This document shows positions 7,127-15,029 of a DNA stretch of 31,031 bases, one piece after another (position 1 is the stretch's first letter; each line of letters begins with the position of its first letter). Location: NCBI GenBank assembly GCA_965651365.1, contig CBFGSA010000017.1, forward strand, positions 1 through 31,031, written 5' to 3'. Under the pieces are notes generated by a model that did not search any database, was not told the origin of the DNA, and saw only the letters and a program-made list of their open reading frames with translations. This DNA is from DASSBG01 sp965651365. Lineage in GTDB: Bacteria > Pseudomonadota > Gammaproteobacteria > Xanthomonadales > Rhodanobacteraceae. The translations under genes were made by a program, and so were the position numbers.

Positions 7127-8017
7127 TCAAAAAATCCCGAAACGTTCGAGCGCGGCCTCGTCGTTGCTCCAGCCCTGCCGAATCTTGACCCACAGCCCCA
7201 GATGGACACGGGTACCAAGCAGATCCTCGATGCGTTTGCGGGCCTGGCTGCCGACGAGCTTCAGTGTCTTGCCGCCCTTTCCAATGACGATGCCCTTCTG
7301 GCCCTCGCGTTCGACCCAGATCACGGCGTCAATGGCAATGCTGCCGTCCGCGCGGGTTTCAAAGCGCTCCACTGCCACCGTGGTGGCATAGGGCAGCTCC
7401 TGCTGCAGGCGCAGCATCAACTGTTCACGCACCAGCTCGGCGACCAGGAAGCGCGAGCTGCGATCAGTGAGCTCGTCGTCGGCAAACATGGGCTCACGCT
7501 CGGGCAGGCGTGCCAGGATACCCTGCTCCAGCGCCTCCAGACCGATGCGGCGACGTGCGGAAATGTAGTAAATATCGGAAAAATCGTGCCCGTCAATCAG
7601 CCCTTCAACCCAGGGCAGCAGTTCGCGCTTGTCGCGTTTGAGGTCGACCTTGTTGATGACCAGCAAGCGCGGCGCCGACTGTCGGCACATGGCCTGGTAG
7701 ACCTGCTCGTCCTCGTCACGCCACTGGCCGGCTTCAACCAGTTGCAGCAGGACTTCGGCCTCGGTCAGCACCGAATGCACGGCTCGGTTCAGCCGACGAT
7801 TGAGCGCCTTGCCACCATCGGCATGCAGACCGGGTGTATCGAGAAAAAGCATCTGGCCGGCAGTGCGAGTGACGATGCCGAGAATGCGGTGCCGGGTGGT
7901 CTGCGGCTTGGGGCTGACGATGCTGAGATGGCAGTCCAGCAGGGCATTGAGCAGGGTCGACTTGCCCACATTGGGCCGGCCAACCAGGGCCACCGTGCCA
8001 CAACGGGTTTCAGTCAT
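7127..8017 (-). CDS. era: GTPase Era
   Basis: Essential Ras-like GTPase with a C-terminal KH domain that binds the 3' end of 16S rRNA in 30S assembly. The 296-aa length is typical. G1 is GRPNVGKST (13-21), G2 lies in PQTTRHR (38-44), G3 is DTPG (60-63), G4 is NKVD (122-125) and G5 is YISA (151-154). The KH-domain loop GKGGKTLK is at 246-253. The ATG at 8017 overlaps the rnc TGA as ATGA, so translation is coupled to rnc, an arrangement kept in most gammaproteobacteria. A GTPase extension upstream would only re-read rnc and is rejected. Confidence 0.97.
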   Translation of the reverse strand: MTETRCGTVALVGRPNVGKSTLLNALLDCHLSIVSPKPQTTRHRILGIVTRTAGQMLFLDTPGLHADGGKALNRRLNRAVHSVLTEAEVLLQLVEAGQWRDEDEQVYQAMCRQSAPRLLVINKVDLKRDKRELLPWVEGLIDGHDFSDIYYISARRRIGLEALEQGILARLPEREPMFADDELTDRSSRFLVAELVREQLMLRLQQELPYATTVAVERFETRADGSIAIDAVIWVEREGQKGIVIGKGGKTLKLVGSQARKRIEDLLGTRVHLGLWVKIRQGWSNDEAALERFGIF

Positions 8018-8670
8018 GATGTGGGCGCATCGAGCGCGTCCAGCGCCGCCTGCGCGGCGCGCTGCTCGGCGGCACGCACGCTGCTGCCGCTGGCCGGGAA
8101 GCGGCCGGCGGCGGGTTCGTGCAGTTCGCACTCCACATCGAAGACCTTGGCGTGATCCTTGCCATGGCTGTCCACCAGCCGGTACTCGGGCAAAGCCAGG
8201 CCGCGGGCCTGCAACCATTCCTGCAAACGGGTCTTGGCATCCTTGCCGGCGCCGCGCACGGTCTGCACGGGTTCGGTGAACAGGGCGTTGAGGCGCTCCT
8301 CGCAGACATCGAACCCGGCATCCAGATAGATTGCACCGACCACCGCCTCGAAGGCGTCGGCCAGAATCGATTCACGGCGCGCGCCGCCGCTTTTCAGCTC
8401 GCCCTGACCCAGACGCAAGTGTTCGCCCAGGCGCTGCTCGCGCGCCATGGCCGCCAGCGCATGGCCGTTGACCAAGCGCGCGCGCCAGCGCGACAGTTGC
8501 CCCTCGCTGGCCTTGTCGTGCGCCGCGAACAGCATGCCGGCAACGATCATGTTGACCAGCGAATCACCGAGAAACTCCAGGCGCTCGTTGTTGGGCTTGC
8601 CCATGCTGCGGTGGGTCAGCGCCAATGCAGCCAGGTCAGTGTCGCGAAACGGATGGCCGAGAAGTTTCAT
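8014..8670 (-). CDS. rnc: Ribonuclease III
   Basis: Double-strand-specific endoribonuclease that processes rRNA precursors and structured mRNAs. The 218-aa protein has the RNase III signature NERLEFLGDS (28-37) with catalytic residues E32/D36 and D105/E108 in ADAFEAVVGAIYLD, followed by a C-terminal double-stranded RNA-binding domain (about 145-215) ending in EQRAAQAALDAL. Length and motifs match E. coli RNase III (226 aa). The gene lies 41 bp after the DUF4845 gene and overlaps era by four bases. RNase III commonly cleaves its own operon leader; I did not identify such a processing hairpin here. Confidence 0.97.
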   Translation of the reverse strand: MKLLGHPFRDTDLAALALTHRSMGKPNNERLEFLGDSLVNMIVAGMLFAAHDKASEGQLSRWRARLVNGHALAAMAREQRLGEHLRLGQGELKSGGARRESILADAFEAVVGAIYLDAGFDVCEERLNALFTEPVQTVRGAGKDAKTRLQEWLQARGLALPEYRLVDSHGKDHAKVFDVECELHEPAAGRFPASGSSVRAAEQRAAQAALDALDAPTS

Positions 8671-8711
8671 GAATCAGTGCAGGCCGCTGCTTGCTCGAAC
8701 GTGGCCTTGAC

Positions 8712-9095
8712 TCAGCCCACGTTGCCGGACAGCGGCACGGTCTTGTTGAAATGCAGCAAGAAGGAAATGTTGTAGATGAAGGGAATCTTCTTGTTGTAGT
8801 CGACCACCAGATTGGCCTTGCCCTTGCGACGGTCAACGCGTACCGAATTTCCACTGCGCAGGGTTGAGTCGTCCACGTACTGGAAGCTGGCCTTGAAGTT
8901 GAGCTCGCTGCGAATTTCGCCGATGGACTTGCTGGCCGCGCCCGGCTCGGCAGCCAGGTTGTTCATGGCCTTGACCACGCCGAAATACTCGACGTAAGCC
9001 GGCACCAATTTCATCGCCATCAAGGCGAAGAAACCGGCAATGATCAGGACAAAGATGAACCCGATCAGGGTCATGCCCTTTTGCTGTGTTCTCAT
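8712..9095 (-). CDS. DUF4845 family membrane protein
   Basis: A 127-aa protein of unknown function that sits between lepB and rnc in many Xanthomonadales and pseudomonads. The N-terminus MRTQQKGMTLIGFIF resembles a type IV pilin or pseudopilin leader (KGMTLIGF), followed by one membrane segment (about 9-28) and a soluble domain of about 95 residues that lacks the pilin cysteines. The position of Gly-Met-Thr suggests a prepilin-like shape, but the usual Glu5 is absent, so prepilin processing is doubtful. The ATG at 9095 is preceded by GGGTGGG. The gene is 34 bp after lepB and 41 bp before rnc, consistent with one transcript. Family assignment is by resemblance and context. Confidence 0.85.
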   Translation of the reverse strand: MRTQQKGMTLIGFIFVLIIAGFFALMAMKLVPAYVEYFGVVKAMNNLAAEPGAASKSIGEIRSELNFKASFQYVDDSTLRSGNSVRVDRRKGKANLVVDYNKKIPFIYNISFLLHFNKTVPLSGNVG

Positions 9096-9129
9096 TTTCC
9101 CACCCCGCTTTGCTTGGTTTGGACCGCCC

Positions 9130-9936
9130 CTATTTAACCACGGTTCCAATGCGGTTGAAGGCAATCACGCCATGATCGAAGCCGCGCCAGCTCAACCAGA
9201 TCAGGAACGCCTTGCCGACCAGGTTCTTTTCCGGCAGAAAGCCCCAGTAGCGGCTGTCCATGCTGTTGTCGCGGTTGTCGCCCATCACGAAATAGTGGCC
9301 CTGGGGCACGGTCCAGGTGCCTTGCGGGCTGCGGTTCATGCCCGGAATGGTCAGAACAGCGTGCTTGACGCCAAGCAGATCCTCTTCGCTTGCCTGGGTG
9401 CCAACCTGGGCCATGTCCGGTGATTCCTTGCTGCCATCATCGGTATAGGGCTTGCTGTCGTACTTGGGCACGGGTTTGCCGTTGATCATCAGGGTATGGT
9501 CGTGAAAGCTGATCACGTCGCCCGGCAGGCCGATCACGCGCTTGATCCAGTTCTGGGTGGGATCACGCGGATAGCGGAACACCACCACATCGCCGCGCTT
9601 GGGCTCGCCGATGGACAGGAATTTCGAGTCCAGCACCGGCCAGCGCAGCCCGTAGGCGAACTTGTTGACCAAGATGAAATCGCCGACATCCAAGGTCGGC
9701 ATCATCGAGCCGGACGGGATGCGGAAGGGCTCGGCGATGAAGGAGCGGAAGATCAGCACCGCCAGAATCACCGGGAAAAACGAACGGGCGTATTCGACCA
9801 CCAGCGGCTGCGAAGGCGCATCGTCAGCGGTGGCCGCAGCACGGCGCCCTTTGGCAAAAAACAGCGCATCGACCAGCCAGATCACACCGGTCACGGCGGC
9901 CAGAATCACCAGAATCAGGGCAAAGCTCATGTCCAT
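9130..9936 (-). CDS. lepB: Signal peptidase I (LepB)
   Basis: Inner-membrane serine/lysine protease that removes signal peptides from exported proteins. The 268-aa protein has two N-terminal membrane segments (about 4-26 and 52-66), the catalytic serine S77 in IPSGSMMPTL, the catalytic lysine K132 in WIKRVIGLPGD, and the late conserved box GDNRDNSMDSRYWG. The ATG at 9936 shares one base with the lepA stop (TGATG), implying translational coupling; a second ATG two codons later (9930) is possible. The lepA-lepB order matches E. coli and Pseudomonas. Confidence 0.97.
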   Translation of the reverse strand: MDMSFALILVILAAVTGVIWLVDALFFAKGRRAAATADDAPSQPLVVEYARSFFPVILAVLIFRSFIAEPFRIPSGSMMPTLDVGDFILVNKFAYGLRWPVLDSKFLSIGEPKRGDVVVFRYPRDPTQNWIKRVIGLPGDVISFHDHTLMINGKPVPKYDSKPYTDDGSKESPDMAQVGTQASEEDLLGVKHAVLTIPGMNRSPQGTWTVPQGHYFVMGDNRDNSMDSRYWGFLPEKNLVGKAFLIWLSWRGFDHGVIAFNRIGTVVK

Positions 9937-11726
9937 CAGTTGTCCACCTTGAGTACGGCCAGGAACGCCTCCTGGGGAATTTCCACGTTGCCCACCTGCT
10001 TCATGCGCTTCTTGCCTTCCTTCTGTTTCTGCAGGAGCTTCTTCTTGCGCGACACGTCGCCACCGTAACACTTGGCCAGCACGTTCTTGCGCAGGGCCTT
10101 GACCGTGGAGCGGGCGATGACCTGGGCGCCCAGCGCAGCCTGGATCGCGACATCGAATTGCTGGCGCGGAATCAGGCTCTTCATGCGCTCGACCAGCTCG
10201 CGGCCGCGCTTGTCGGCATGGGCACGATGCACGATCAGGCTCAGCGCGTCCACCCGGTCGCCATTGATCAGGATGTCCAGGCGCACGAATGGACCGGGTT
10301 GAAAGCGCAGAAAATGATAGTCCATCGAGGCGTAGCCGCGGCTGACGGATTTCAGCCGGTCAAAGAAATCCAGCACCGCCTCGGCCATCGGCAGTTCGTA
10401 GTTGATCTGCACCTGGCTGGCCAGGTACTGGATCGAGCGCTGCACGCCGCGCTTTTCTTCGCACAGCGTAATGACAGCACCCACGTGTTCATCCGGCGTC
10501 AGAATGCTGGCCAGGATGATGGGCTCGCGGATTTCCTCGATCTGCGCCACGGACGGCAGTTGCGACGGATTGTCGAGTTGCAGCACGCTGCCGTCGTTTT
10601 TCAGCACCTCGTAGACCACGGTCGGTGCGGTGGTGACCAGGTCCAGATCGTACTCGCGCTCCAGGCGTTCCTGCACGATTTCCATGTGCAGCATGCCCAG
10701 GAATCCGCAGCGGAAGCCGAAACCCATGGCATCGGAGGATTCGGGCTCGAAAAACAAGGCGGCGTCATTCAGGCGCAGCTTGTCCAGTGCCTCGCGCAGG
10801 GACGGAAAGTCATCGGCGGATACCGGGAACAGACCGGCAAACACGCGCGGCTTCATGGTCTGGAAGCCCGGCAGAGGCTTGTCGGCCGGATCATTGGTCA
10901 GGGTCAGCGTGTCGCCGACCGGCGCGCCGTGCACGTCCTTGATCGCGGCATTGATCCAGCCGACTTCGCCCGCGCCCAGCCTGTCCAGTTTCTTGCGCTT
11001 GGGCGTGAACACGCCCAGTTCGTCCACGCCGTGACTGCGGCCGGTGGACATCACCTTGATCTTGTCCCCGGGGCGGATTTCGCCCTGCATTACCCGCACC
11101 AGCATCACCACGCCGAGGTAGGGATCGAACCAGGAATCGATGATCAGCGCCTGCAACTTGTCGGTGTCACCCACCGTCGGCGGCGGGATGCGCTTGACGA
11201 TGGCTTCCAGCACTTCGCGCACGTTCTCGCCGGTCTTGGCGCTGACCGCCACCGCTTCGTCGGCGTCCAGCCCGATCACGGCCTCGATTTCGGCCTTGAC
11301 CTTGTCGATATCGGCCGTGGGCAGGTCGATCTTGTTCAAAATCGGCACCACTTCCAGGTTCTGCTCGACCGCGGTGTAGCAGTTGGCCACCGACTGCGCC
11401 TCGACGCCCTGGGCGGCATCGACCACCAGCAGTGCGCCCTCGCAGGCGGCCAGCGAGCGGCTGACCTCGTAACTGAAGTCGACGTGACCAGGGGTGTCGA
11501 TGAAGTTGAGCTGGTAGGTTTTGCCGTCCAGCGCCTGGTAGGGCAGCGACACCGACTGCGACTTGATGGTGATGCCGCGCTCGCGCTCGATGGGATTGTT
11601 GTCCAGCACCTGTTTTTCCATCTCGCGCTCGCTCAGGCCGCCACACATCTGGATGATGCGGTCGGCCAGGGTCGACTTGCCGTGGTCGATGTGGGCGATG
11701 ATGGAAAAGTTGCGGATATGGTCCAT
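9936..11726 (-). CDS. lepA: Elongation factor 4 (LepA)
   Basis: Ribosome-associated translational GTPase that can back-translocate or assist 30S biogenesis. The 596-aa length is typical (E. coli 599). The GTP-binding motifs are AHIDHGKST (11-19), DTPGHVDF and NKIDLP; the LepA-specific C-terminal domain is visible, with KCYGGDVSRKKKLL and QEAFLAVL at the end. The ATG at 11726 gives the usual MDHIRNFSIIAH beginning. It lies downstream of mucD across a 196-bp gap holding a palindromic element, and is translationally coupled to lepB. Confidence 0.98.
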   Translation of the reverse strand: MDHIRNFSIIAHIDHGKSTLADRIIQMCGGLSEREMEKQVLDNNPIERERGITIKSQSVSLPYQALDGKTYQLNFIDTPGHVDFSYEVSRSLAACEGALLVVDAAQGVEAQSVANCYTAVEQNLEVVPILNKIDLPTADIDKVKAEIEAVIGLDADEAVAVSAKTGENVREVLEAIVKRIPPPTVGDTDKLQALIIDSWFDPYLGVVMLVRVMQGEIRPGDKIKVMSTGRSHGVDELGVFTPKRKKLDRLGAGEVGWINAAIKDVHGAPVGDTLTLTNDPADKPLPGFQTMKPRVFAGLFPVSADDFPSLREALDKLRLNDAALFFEPESSDAMGFGFRCGFLGMLHMEIVQERLEREYDLDLVTTAPTVVYEVLKNDGSVLQLDNPSQLPSVAQIEEIREPIILASILTPDEHVGAVITLCEEKRGVQRSIQYLASQVQINYELPMAEAVLDFFDRLKSVSRGYASMDYHFLRFQPGPFVRLDILINGDRVDALSLIVHRAHADKRGRELVERMKSLIPRQQFDVAIQAALGAQVIARSTVKALRKNVLAKCYGGDVSRKKKLLQKQKEGKKRMKQVGNVEIPQEAFLAVLKVDN

Positions 11727-11821
11727 GGGCCGGCGGGGTTCTCGTCAGTCGGGCAGTCGCGGCAGCGACAGCCGACCATTGTCGCATGAACCGGCCCGAA
11801 TGGCGTCAATTTTCACGTTAT

Positions 11822-11908
11822 GTCATTCCCGCGAAAGCGGGAATCCAGCGCTTTTGGGCCTTTGCAACAGATTCAAAGGCACTGGATCCCCGCGCTCGCG
11901 GGAATGAC
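11822..11908. repeat. GTCATTCCCGCG...CGCGGGAATGAC inverted-repeat element
   Basis: An 87-bp element in the mucD-lepA gap. Its 27-bp arms (11822-11848 and 11882-11908) are inverted copies that agree at 24 of 27 positions; each arm is itself a small hairpin (CCCGCG/CGGG). The 33-bp centre is unrelated AT-richer sequence. It has no coding capacity. This is the intergenic GTCATTCCCGCG-type repeat common in many proteobacteria. It could act as a transcriptional attenuator between mucD and lepA. Confidence 0.9.
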
Positions 11909-11922
11909 GACCCACGCGCGCC

Positions 11923-13365
11923 TCAGTCCTTGTTGTCCGGTGCCGTGATGGTGACAAAGGCCGTGGTGCCCTGGCGGTTTCGGACCAGCAGCATCACGGT
12001 ATCGCCCGGCTTGACATCCCTGGTGGCGGCCTCGTAGGCGGCCACGCTGCCGATCTTCTTCTGGCCGACCATCAGGATCACGTCGCCCGGCGACAGGCCG
12101 GCCTCGCGCGCCTGCATGCCGGTGATGTTGCTGATCACCACGCCCTGACCCGGCTTCAGATCCAGCGCCTGGCGCTGGTCGGCCGTCAGTGCCTCGACCG
12201 TGAGGCCCAGCGCACCACTGCCAGATTGAACCGGGCCACCGCCGGCTTCCAGCGCGTTTTGATCGCGCGGCATTTCCCCGATCTTGATATCCAGGGTCAT
12301 GGTCTTGCCGCCGCGCAGAACCTTCAAGGTGGCCATACTGCCGGGCTTGGTCGCGGCCACCATCGGCGGCAGTTCGCCGGACGTTTCGACCGGCTGGCCA
12401 TTGAAGGCCAGGATGGCGTCGCCCGCATGGACACCGGCCTTTTCTGCGGGACTCCCGGCCTGTACATCGGCCACCAGTGCACCGGCCGCATTCTCCAGAC
12501 CCAGGGCCTTGGCCTTGGCCGCGTCGATGCCCTGAATCTGCACGCCGATGCGGCCGCGCGAGACATAGCCCTGCGACTTGATCTGGCGTACCGCATCCAT
12601 CGCGATGTCGATCGGAATCGAGAACGAGATGCCGCCGTAGACGCCGGTATTGGAATAGATCTGCGAGTTGATGCCGACCACCTGGCCGGCCAGGTTGAAC
12701 AGCGGGCCACCGGAGTTGCCCTTGTTGATCGGCACATCGGTCTGGATGAAGGCCGTGTACGGCTGGTCACTGCCGAGACTGCGTCCCACGGCGCTGACGA
12801 TGCCCTGGGTCACGGTGTAGTCAAAGCCGAACGGCGAGCCGATGGCCAGCACCCACTGGCCGGGCTTGAGCGACTTGGAATCGCCCAGCGACACGGCCGG
12901 CAGGCCTTTGGCATCGACCTTGAGCAGGGCAATGTCGTAGGTCTTGTCGGTGCCGACCACCTTGGCCGTCAGCACCCGGCGGTCCTGCAGGCGCACGGTC
13001 ACCTTGTCGGCGTCGTCCACGACGTGGTTGTTGGTCAGGATGTAGCCGTCACTGGAGAGAATGAAGCCCGAACCGAGCGAGGTATGCCGCATGCTCTCGG
13101 CCGGCGGCATGCCGGGGGCGCCGAAAAAGCGCCGAAAAATGTCCGGCATGCCCGGTGGCATCTGCTGCTGGCCCTGGATCTGGATACGTTGCCGGGGCTG
13201 CCGGTCGCCGTTGTATTTGGCCTCGACATGCACCACGGATGGCGCGTTTTTGGCCACGATCGAGGTGAAGTCGGGCAGCTCGCCGGCCCACGGCGTCGTG
13301 GACAGTGTCAGTGCCACAAGCAGGAAAGCAATAACCGCAAAGGTTTGACGAAATGAAGTATTCAT
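11923..13365 (-). CDS. mucD: Periplasmic serine protease MucD/DegP
   Basis: HtrA-family protease and chaperone that degrades misfolded envelope proteins. It carries a signal peptide (hydrophobic core then TPWAGEL), a trypsin-like domain with H114, D144 and S218 (in TNNHVV, TYDIALLKVD and GNSGGP, numbered from the start used here), and two PDZ domains (roughly 270-360 and 385-480), 480 aa in all. A Gln/Met/Pro-rich loop at about 55-90 is typical of DegP LA loops. Two in-frame ATGs lie close together: 13371 is only two bases from AAGGA, while 13365 is eight bases away, so 13365 is preferred. It is the third gene of rpoE-rseA-mucD, 148 bp after rseA, and probably responds to sigma-E. Confidence 0.95.
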   Translation of the reverse strand: MNTSFRQTFAVIAFLLVALTLSTTPWAGELPDFTSIVAKNAPSVVHVEAKYNGDRQPRQRIQIQGQQQMPPGMPDIFRRFFGAPGMPPAESMRHTSLGSGFILSSDGYILTNNHVVDDADKVTVRLQDRRVLTAKVVGTDKTYDIALLKVDAKGLPAVSLGDSKSLKPGQWVLAIGSPFGFDYTVTQGIVSAVGRSLGSDQPYTAFIQTDVPINKGNSGGPLFNLAGQVVGINSQIYSNTGVYGGISFSIPIDIAMDAVRQIKSQGYVSRGRIGVQIQGIDAAKAKALGLENAAGALVADVQAGSPAEKAGVHAGDAILAFNGQPVETSGELPPMVAATKPGSMATLKVLRGGKTMTLDIKIGEMPRDQNALEAGGGPVQSGSGALGLTVEALTADQRQALDLKPGQGVVISNITGMQAREAGLSPGDVILMVGQKKIGSVAAYEAATRDVKPGDTVMLLVRNRQGTTAFVTITAPDNKD

Positions 13366-13513
13366 CGACATGTTCCTTGGTGTTGATGATTCAAGGGAAA
13401 CCGGTCGGGCTCATGTAAGTCCGATCAAGGAAATCTGATGTGAAGGGGCAAAATCGACAGACTCCGGCCTCCGCAGTCGCCGGTCAACGCCTGGCGAACG
13501 CCCAAGCGCCCGA

Positions 13514-14206
13514 TTAGTGCGGACGCAACTGCGCTTGGGGGGCCTCGCGCGGCGGCCCGGAGCCGACCGCGCGCAGATAGAAAGTTTCGGGCTGGTGCCC
13601 CGCGGTTTGGTCCGGCTGCTGTAACCAGATCGGCTGCAGATCTCCGGCACCGGGCTGCATCAGGATCGGCCGACCGCTGCGCATTGCCGAAGCCGGCTGC
13701 ACGTTCAGCACCGAACTGCCCGGCTGCCGCAACCAGGCACTCATGTCCGGGGCCGCTGCGGCCGCCGGCTGGCTGGCGGCAAGCGTCGGCACGGCCGTCT
13801 GGTCGACCACGCTCGGCGCCTGGCTGGTCACAGCGTGCTCGGCAACAGCTGGCGAAGCCGGCAGATGCTGTCGTGGCTGCATCCAGACCAGCGCCGCCAC
13901 CGCGACACTGGCTGCGATGCTGCCACCGAGGCCGTAACGAACCCAGCGCCAACTGCGCCCGGGGCGATGCGCAGACGAAACGCTGCTGTGTTCTGTCTCG
14001 ATGCGCTGCATCACGCGCAACGCAAATGTGGAGGTAACCGGCACACAGCCTTGCCTGCGCAGGGTGTCGCCAATCAACTGGTACCGCGCCCAGACCTCGG
14101 CCAGCGACGCATCGGACTGGATGCGGCGCAGCAGAAATCGAACCTCGTCTCCTGCCAGTTCCCCGTCAAGCAGTGCGGAAAGCTGTTCTTTGCTCACTTC
14201 ACTCAT
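13514..14206 (-). CDS. rseA: Anti-sigma-E factor RseA/MucA
   Basis: Inner-membrane anti-sigma factor that holds RpoE inactive until it is cleaved in envelope stress. The N-terminal cytoplasmic anti-sigma domain (about 1-75) contains SKEQLSALLDGEL and WARYQLIGDTLR, typical of the family. One membrane segment is at 91-109 (YGLGGSIAASVAVAALVWM), followed by a periplasmic Ala/Pro/Gln-rich tail to residue 230. The ATG at 14206 overlaps the rpoE stop by eight bases (ATGAGTGA), implying coupled synthesis of sigma and anti-sigma; an in-frame ATG at 14215 is an alternative. No rseB follows; mucD is next, as in Xanthomonas. Confidence 0.9.
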   Translation of the reverse strand: MSEVSKEQLSALLDGELAGDEVRFLLRRIQSDASLAEVWARYQLIGDTLRRQGCVPVTSTFALRVMQRIETEHSSVSSAHRPGRSWRWVRYGLGGSIAASVAVAALVWMQPRQHLPASPAVAEHAVTSQAPSVVDQTAVPTLAASQPAAAAAPDMSAWLRQPGSSVLNVQPASAMRSGRPILMQPGAGDLQPIWLQQPDQTAGHQPETFYLRAVGSGPPREAPQAQLRPH

Positions 14207-14795
14207 GGCTTGCATTCTCTTCGGACAACAATGGCCGCAGGTTTTCGTCAATCGCCTCGCGGGCCCGGAAGATTCGCGATCGCACGGTACCAATCGGGCA
14301 ATCCATGCGTTCGGCAATCTCCTCGTAACTCAAACCCTCGGATTCCCTGAGAGTTACCGCCTCGCGCAGATCGTCGGGCAATTCTTGGACAGTATCGAAC
14401 ACGGTTTGTTCAATTTCCTGGCGCAACAATTCATGCTCCGGGCTGGCGTTGTCACTGAAGTCGACAAAACGCTCGTAATGCTCGGCGTCTTCGACCGCGA
14501 TATCGCTGGCTGGCGGCCGCCGGCCGCGTGACACCAGGTGATTCTTGGCGGTATTGGTGGCGATCTTGTACATCCATGTGTAGAAGGCACTGTCCCCGCG
14601 AAAACGCGGCAAGGCCTTGTAGGCGCGGATGAAGGCATCCTGGGCCACATCCTCGGCTTCGCTCCAGTCAGAGATGTAGCGGGAAATGATCGCAAGCACC
14701 TTGCGCTGGTACTTGCGCACCAGCAGGTCGAACGCCGTGTTGTCGCCTTGCTGGACACGCTCGACCAACGCGCGATCCTGTTGTTTTTCTGACAT
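14199..14795 (-). CDS. rpoE: ECF sigma factor RpoE (AlgU)
   Basis: Extracytoplasmic-stress sigma factor of the RpoE/AlgU type, 198 aa (E. coli 191). Region 2 (about 10-85) includes FDLLVRKYQRKVL, DVAQDAFIRAYKAL and TWMYKIATNTAKNHL; region 4 (about 135-190) has LPDDLREAVTLRE, GLSYEEIAERM and PIGTVRSRIFRARE. The ATG at 14795 follows AAAGG six bases upstream and gives MSEKQQDRAL; an in-frame codon at 14861 would add 22 residues without family similarity. A good ECF-type promoter lies about 60-85 bases upstream, consistent with autoregulation. It forms an operon with rseA. Confidence 0.95.
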   Translation of the reverse strand: MSEKQQDRALVERVQQGDNTAFDLLVRKYQRKVLAIISRYISDWSEAEDVAQDAFIRAYKALPRFRGDSAFYTWMYKIATNTAKNHLVSRGRRPPASDIAVEDAEHYERFVDFSDNASPEHELLRQEIEQTVFDTVQELPDDLREAVTLRESEGLSYEEIAERMDCPIGTVRSRIFRAREAIDENLRPLLSEENASHE

Positions 14796-14853
14796 GTTTT
14801 GCCTTTGCAGTCCCGCAACCGGGCCCGATCGGCGCTTGATCACGCGCCCTGTG

Positions 14854-14881
14854 ATGGACAAGCCTGCAGCGCCCGAGTTCC
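14854..14881 (-). promoter_or_regulatory. Putative sigma-E promoter of rpoE
   Basis: On the minus strand GGAACTC (14875-14881) and GTCCAT (14854-14859) are separated by 15 bases. This fits the RpoE/AlgU consensus (GGAACTT, 15-16 bases, GTC-rich -10). The -10 is about 58 bases upstream of the rpoE ATG. The -10 match is incomplete, so confidence is moderate. The rest of the 14796-15029 gap shows no gene. Confidence 0.45.
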
Positions 14882-15029
14882 CCGCCTGAGCCTGGGCGCT
14901 CAGTGCCCGCGCACGGAATAGGCCGGGAACACGCTCAGCATAGCGGCCTTTGCGGTCAAGCCGAAAGCCCGTGTGCCGATCTGGGGTCCGCAGTGCCTGG
15001 ATGCAAGCGCCGCACGGCTTGACGCAGGC

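Noticed and set aside
10158..11789. Long open frame on the plus strand opposite lepA
   Set aside because: It is a GC-rich shadow of lepA with His/Gln/Arg-rich composition and no family resemblance or start signal.
13372..13513. A short rseB remnant between rseA and mucD
   Set aside because: Only 142 bp without an open frame resembling RseB/MucB.
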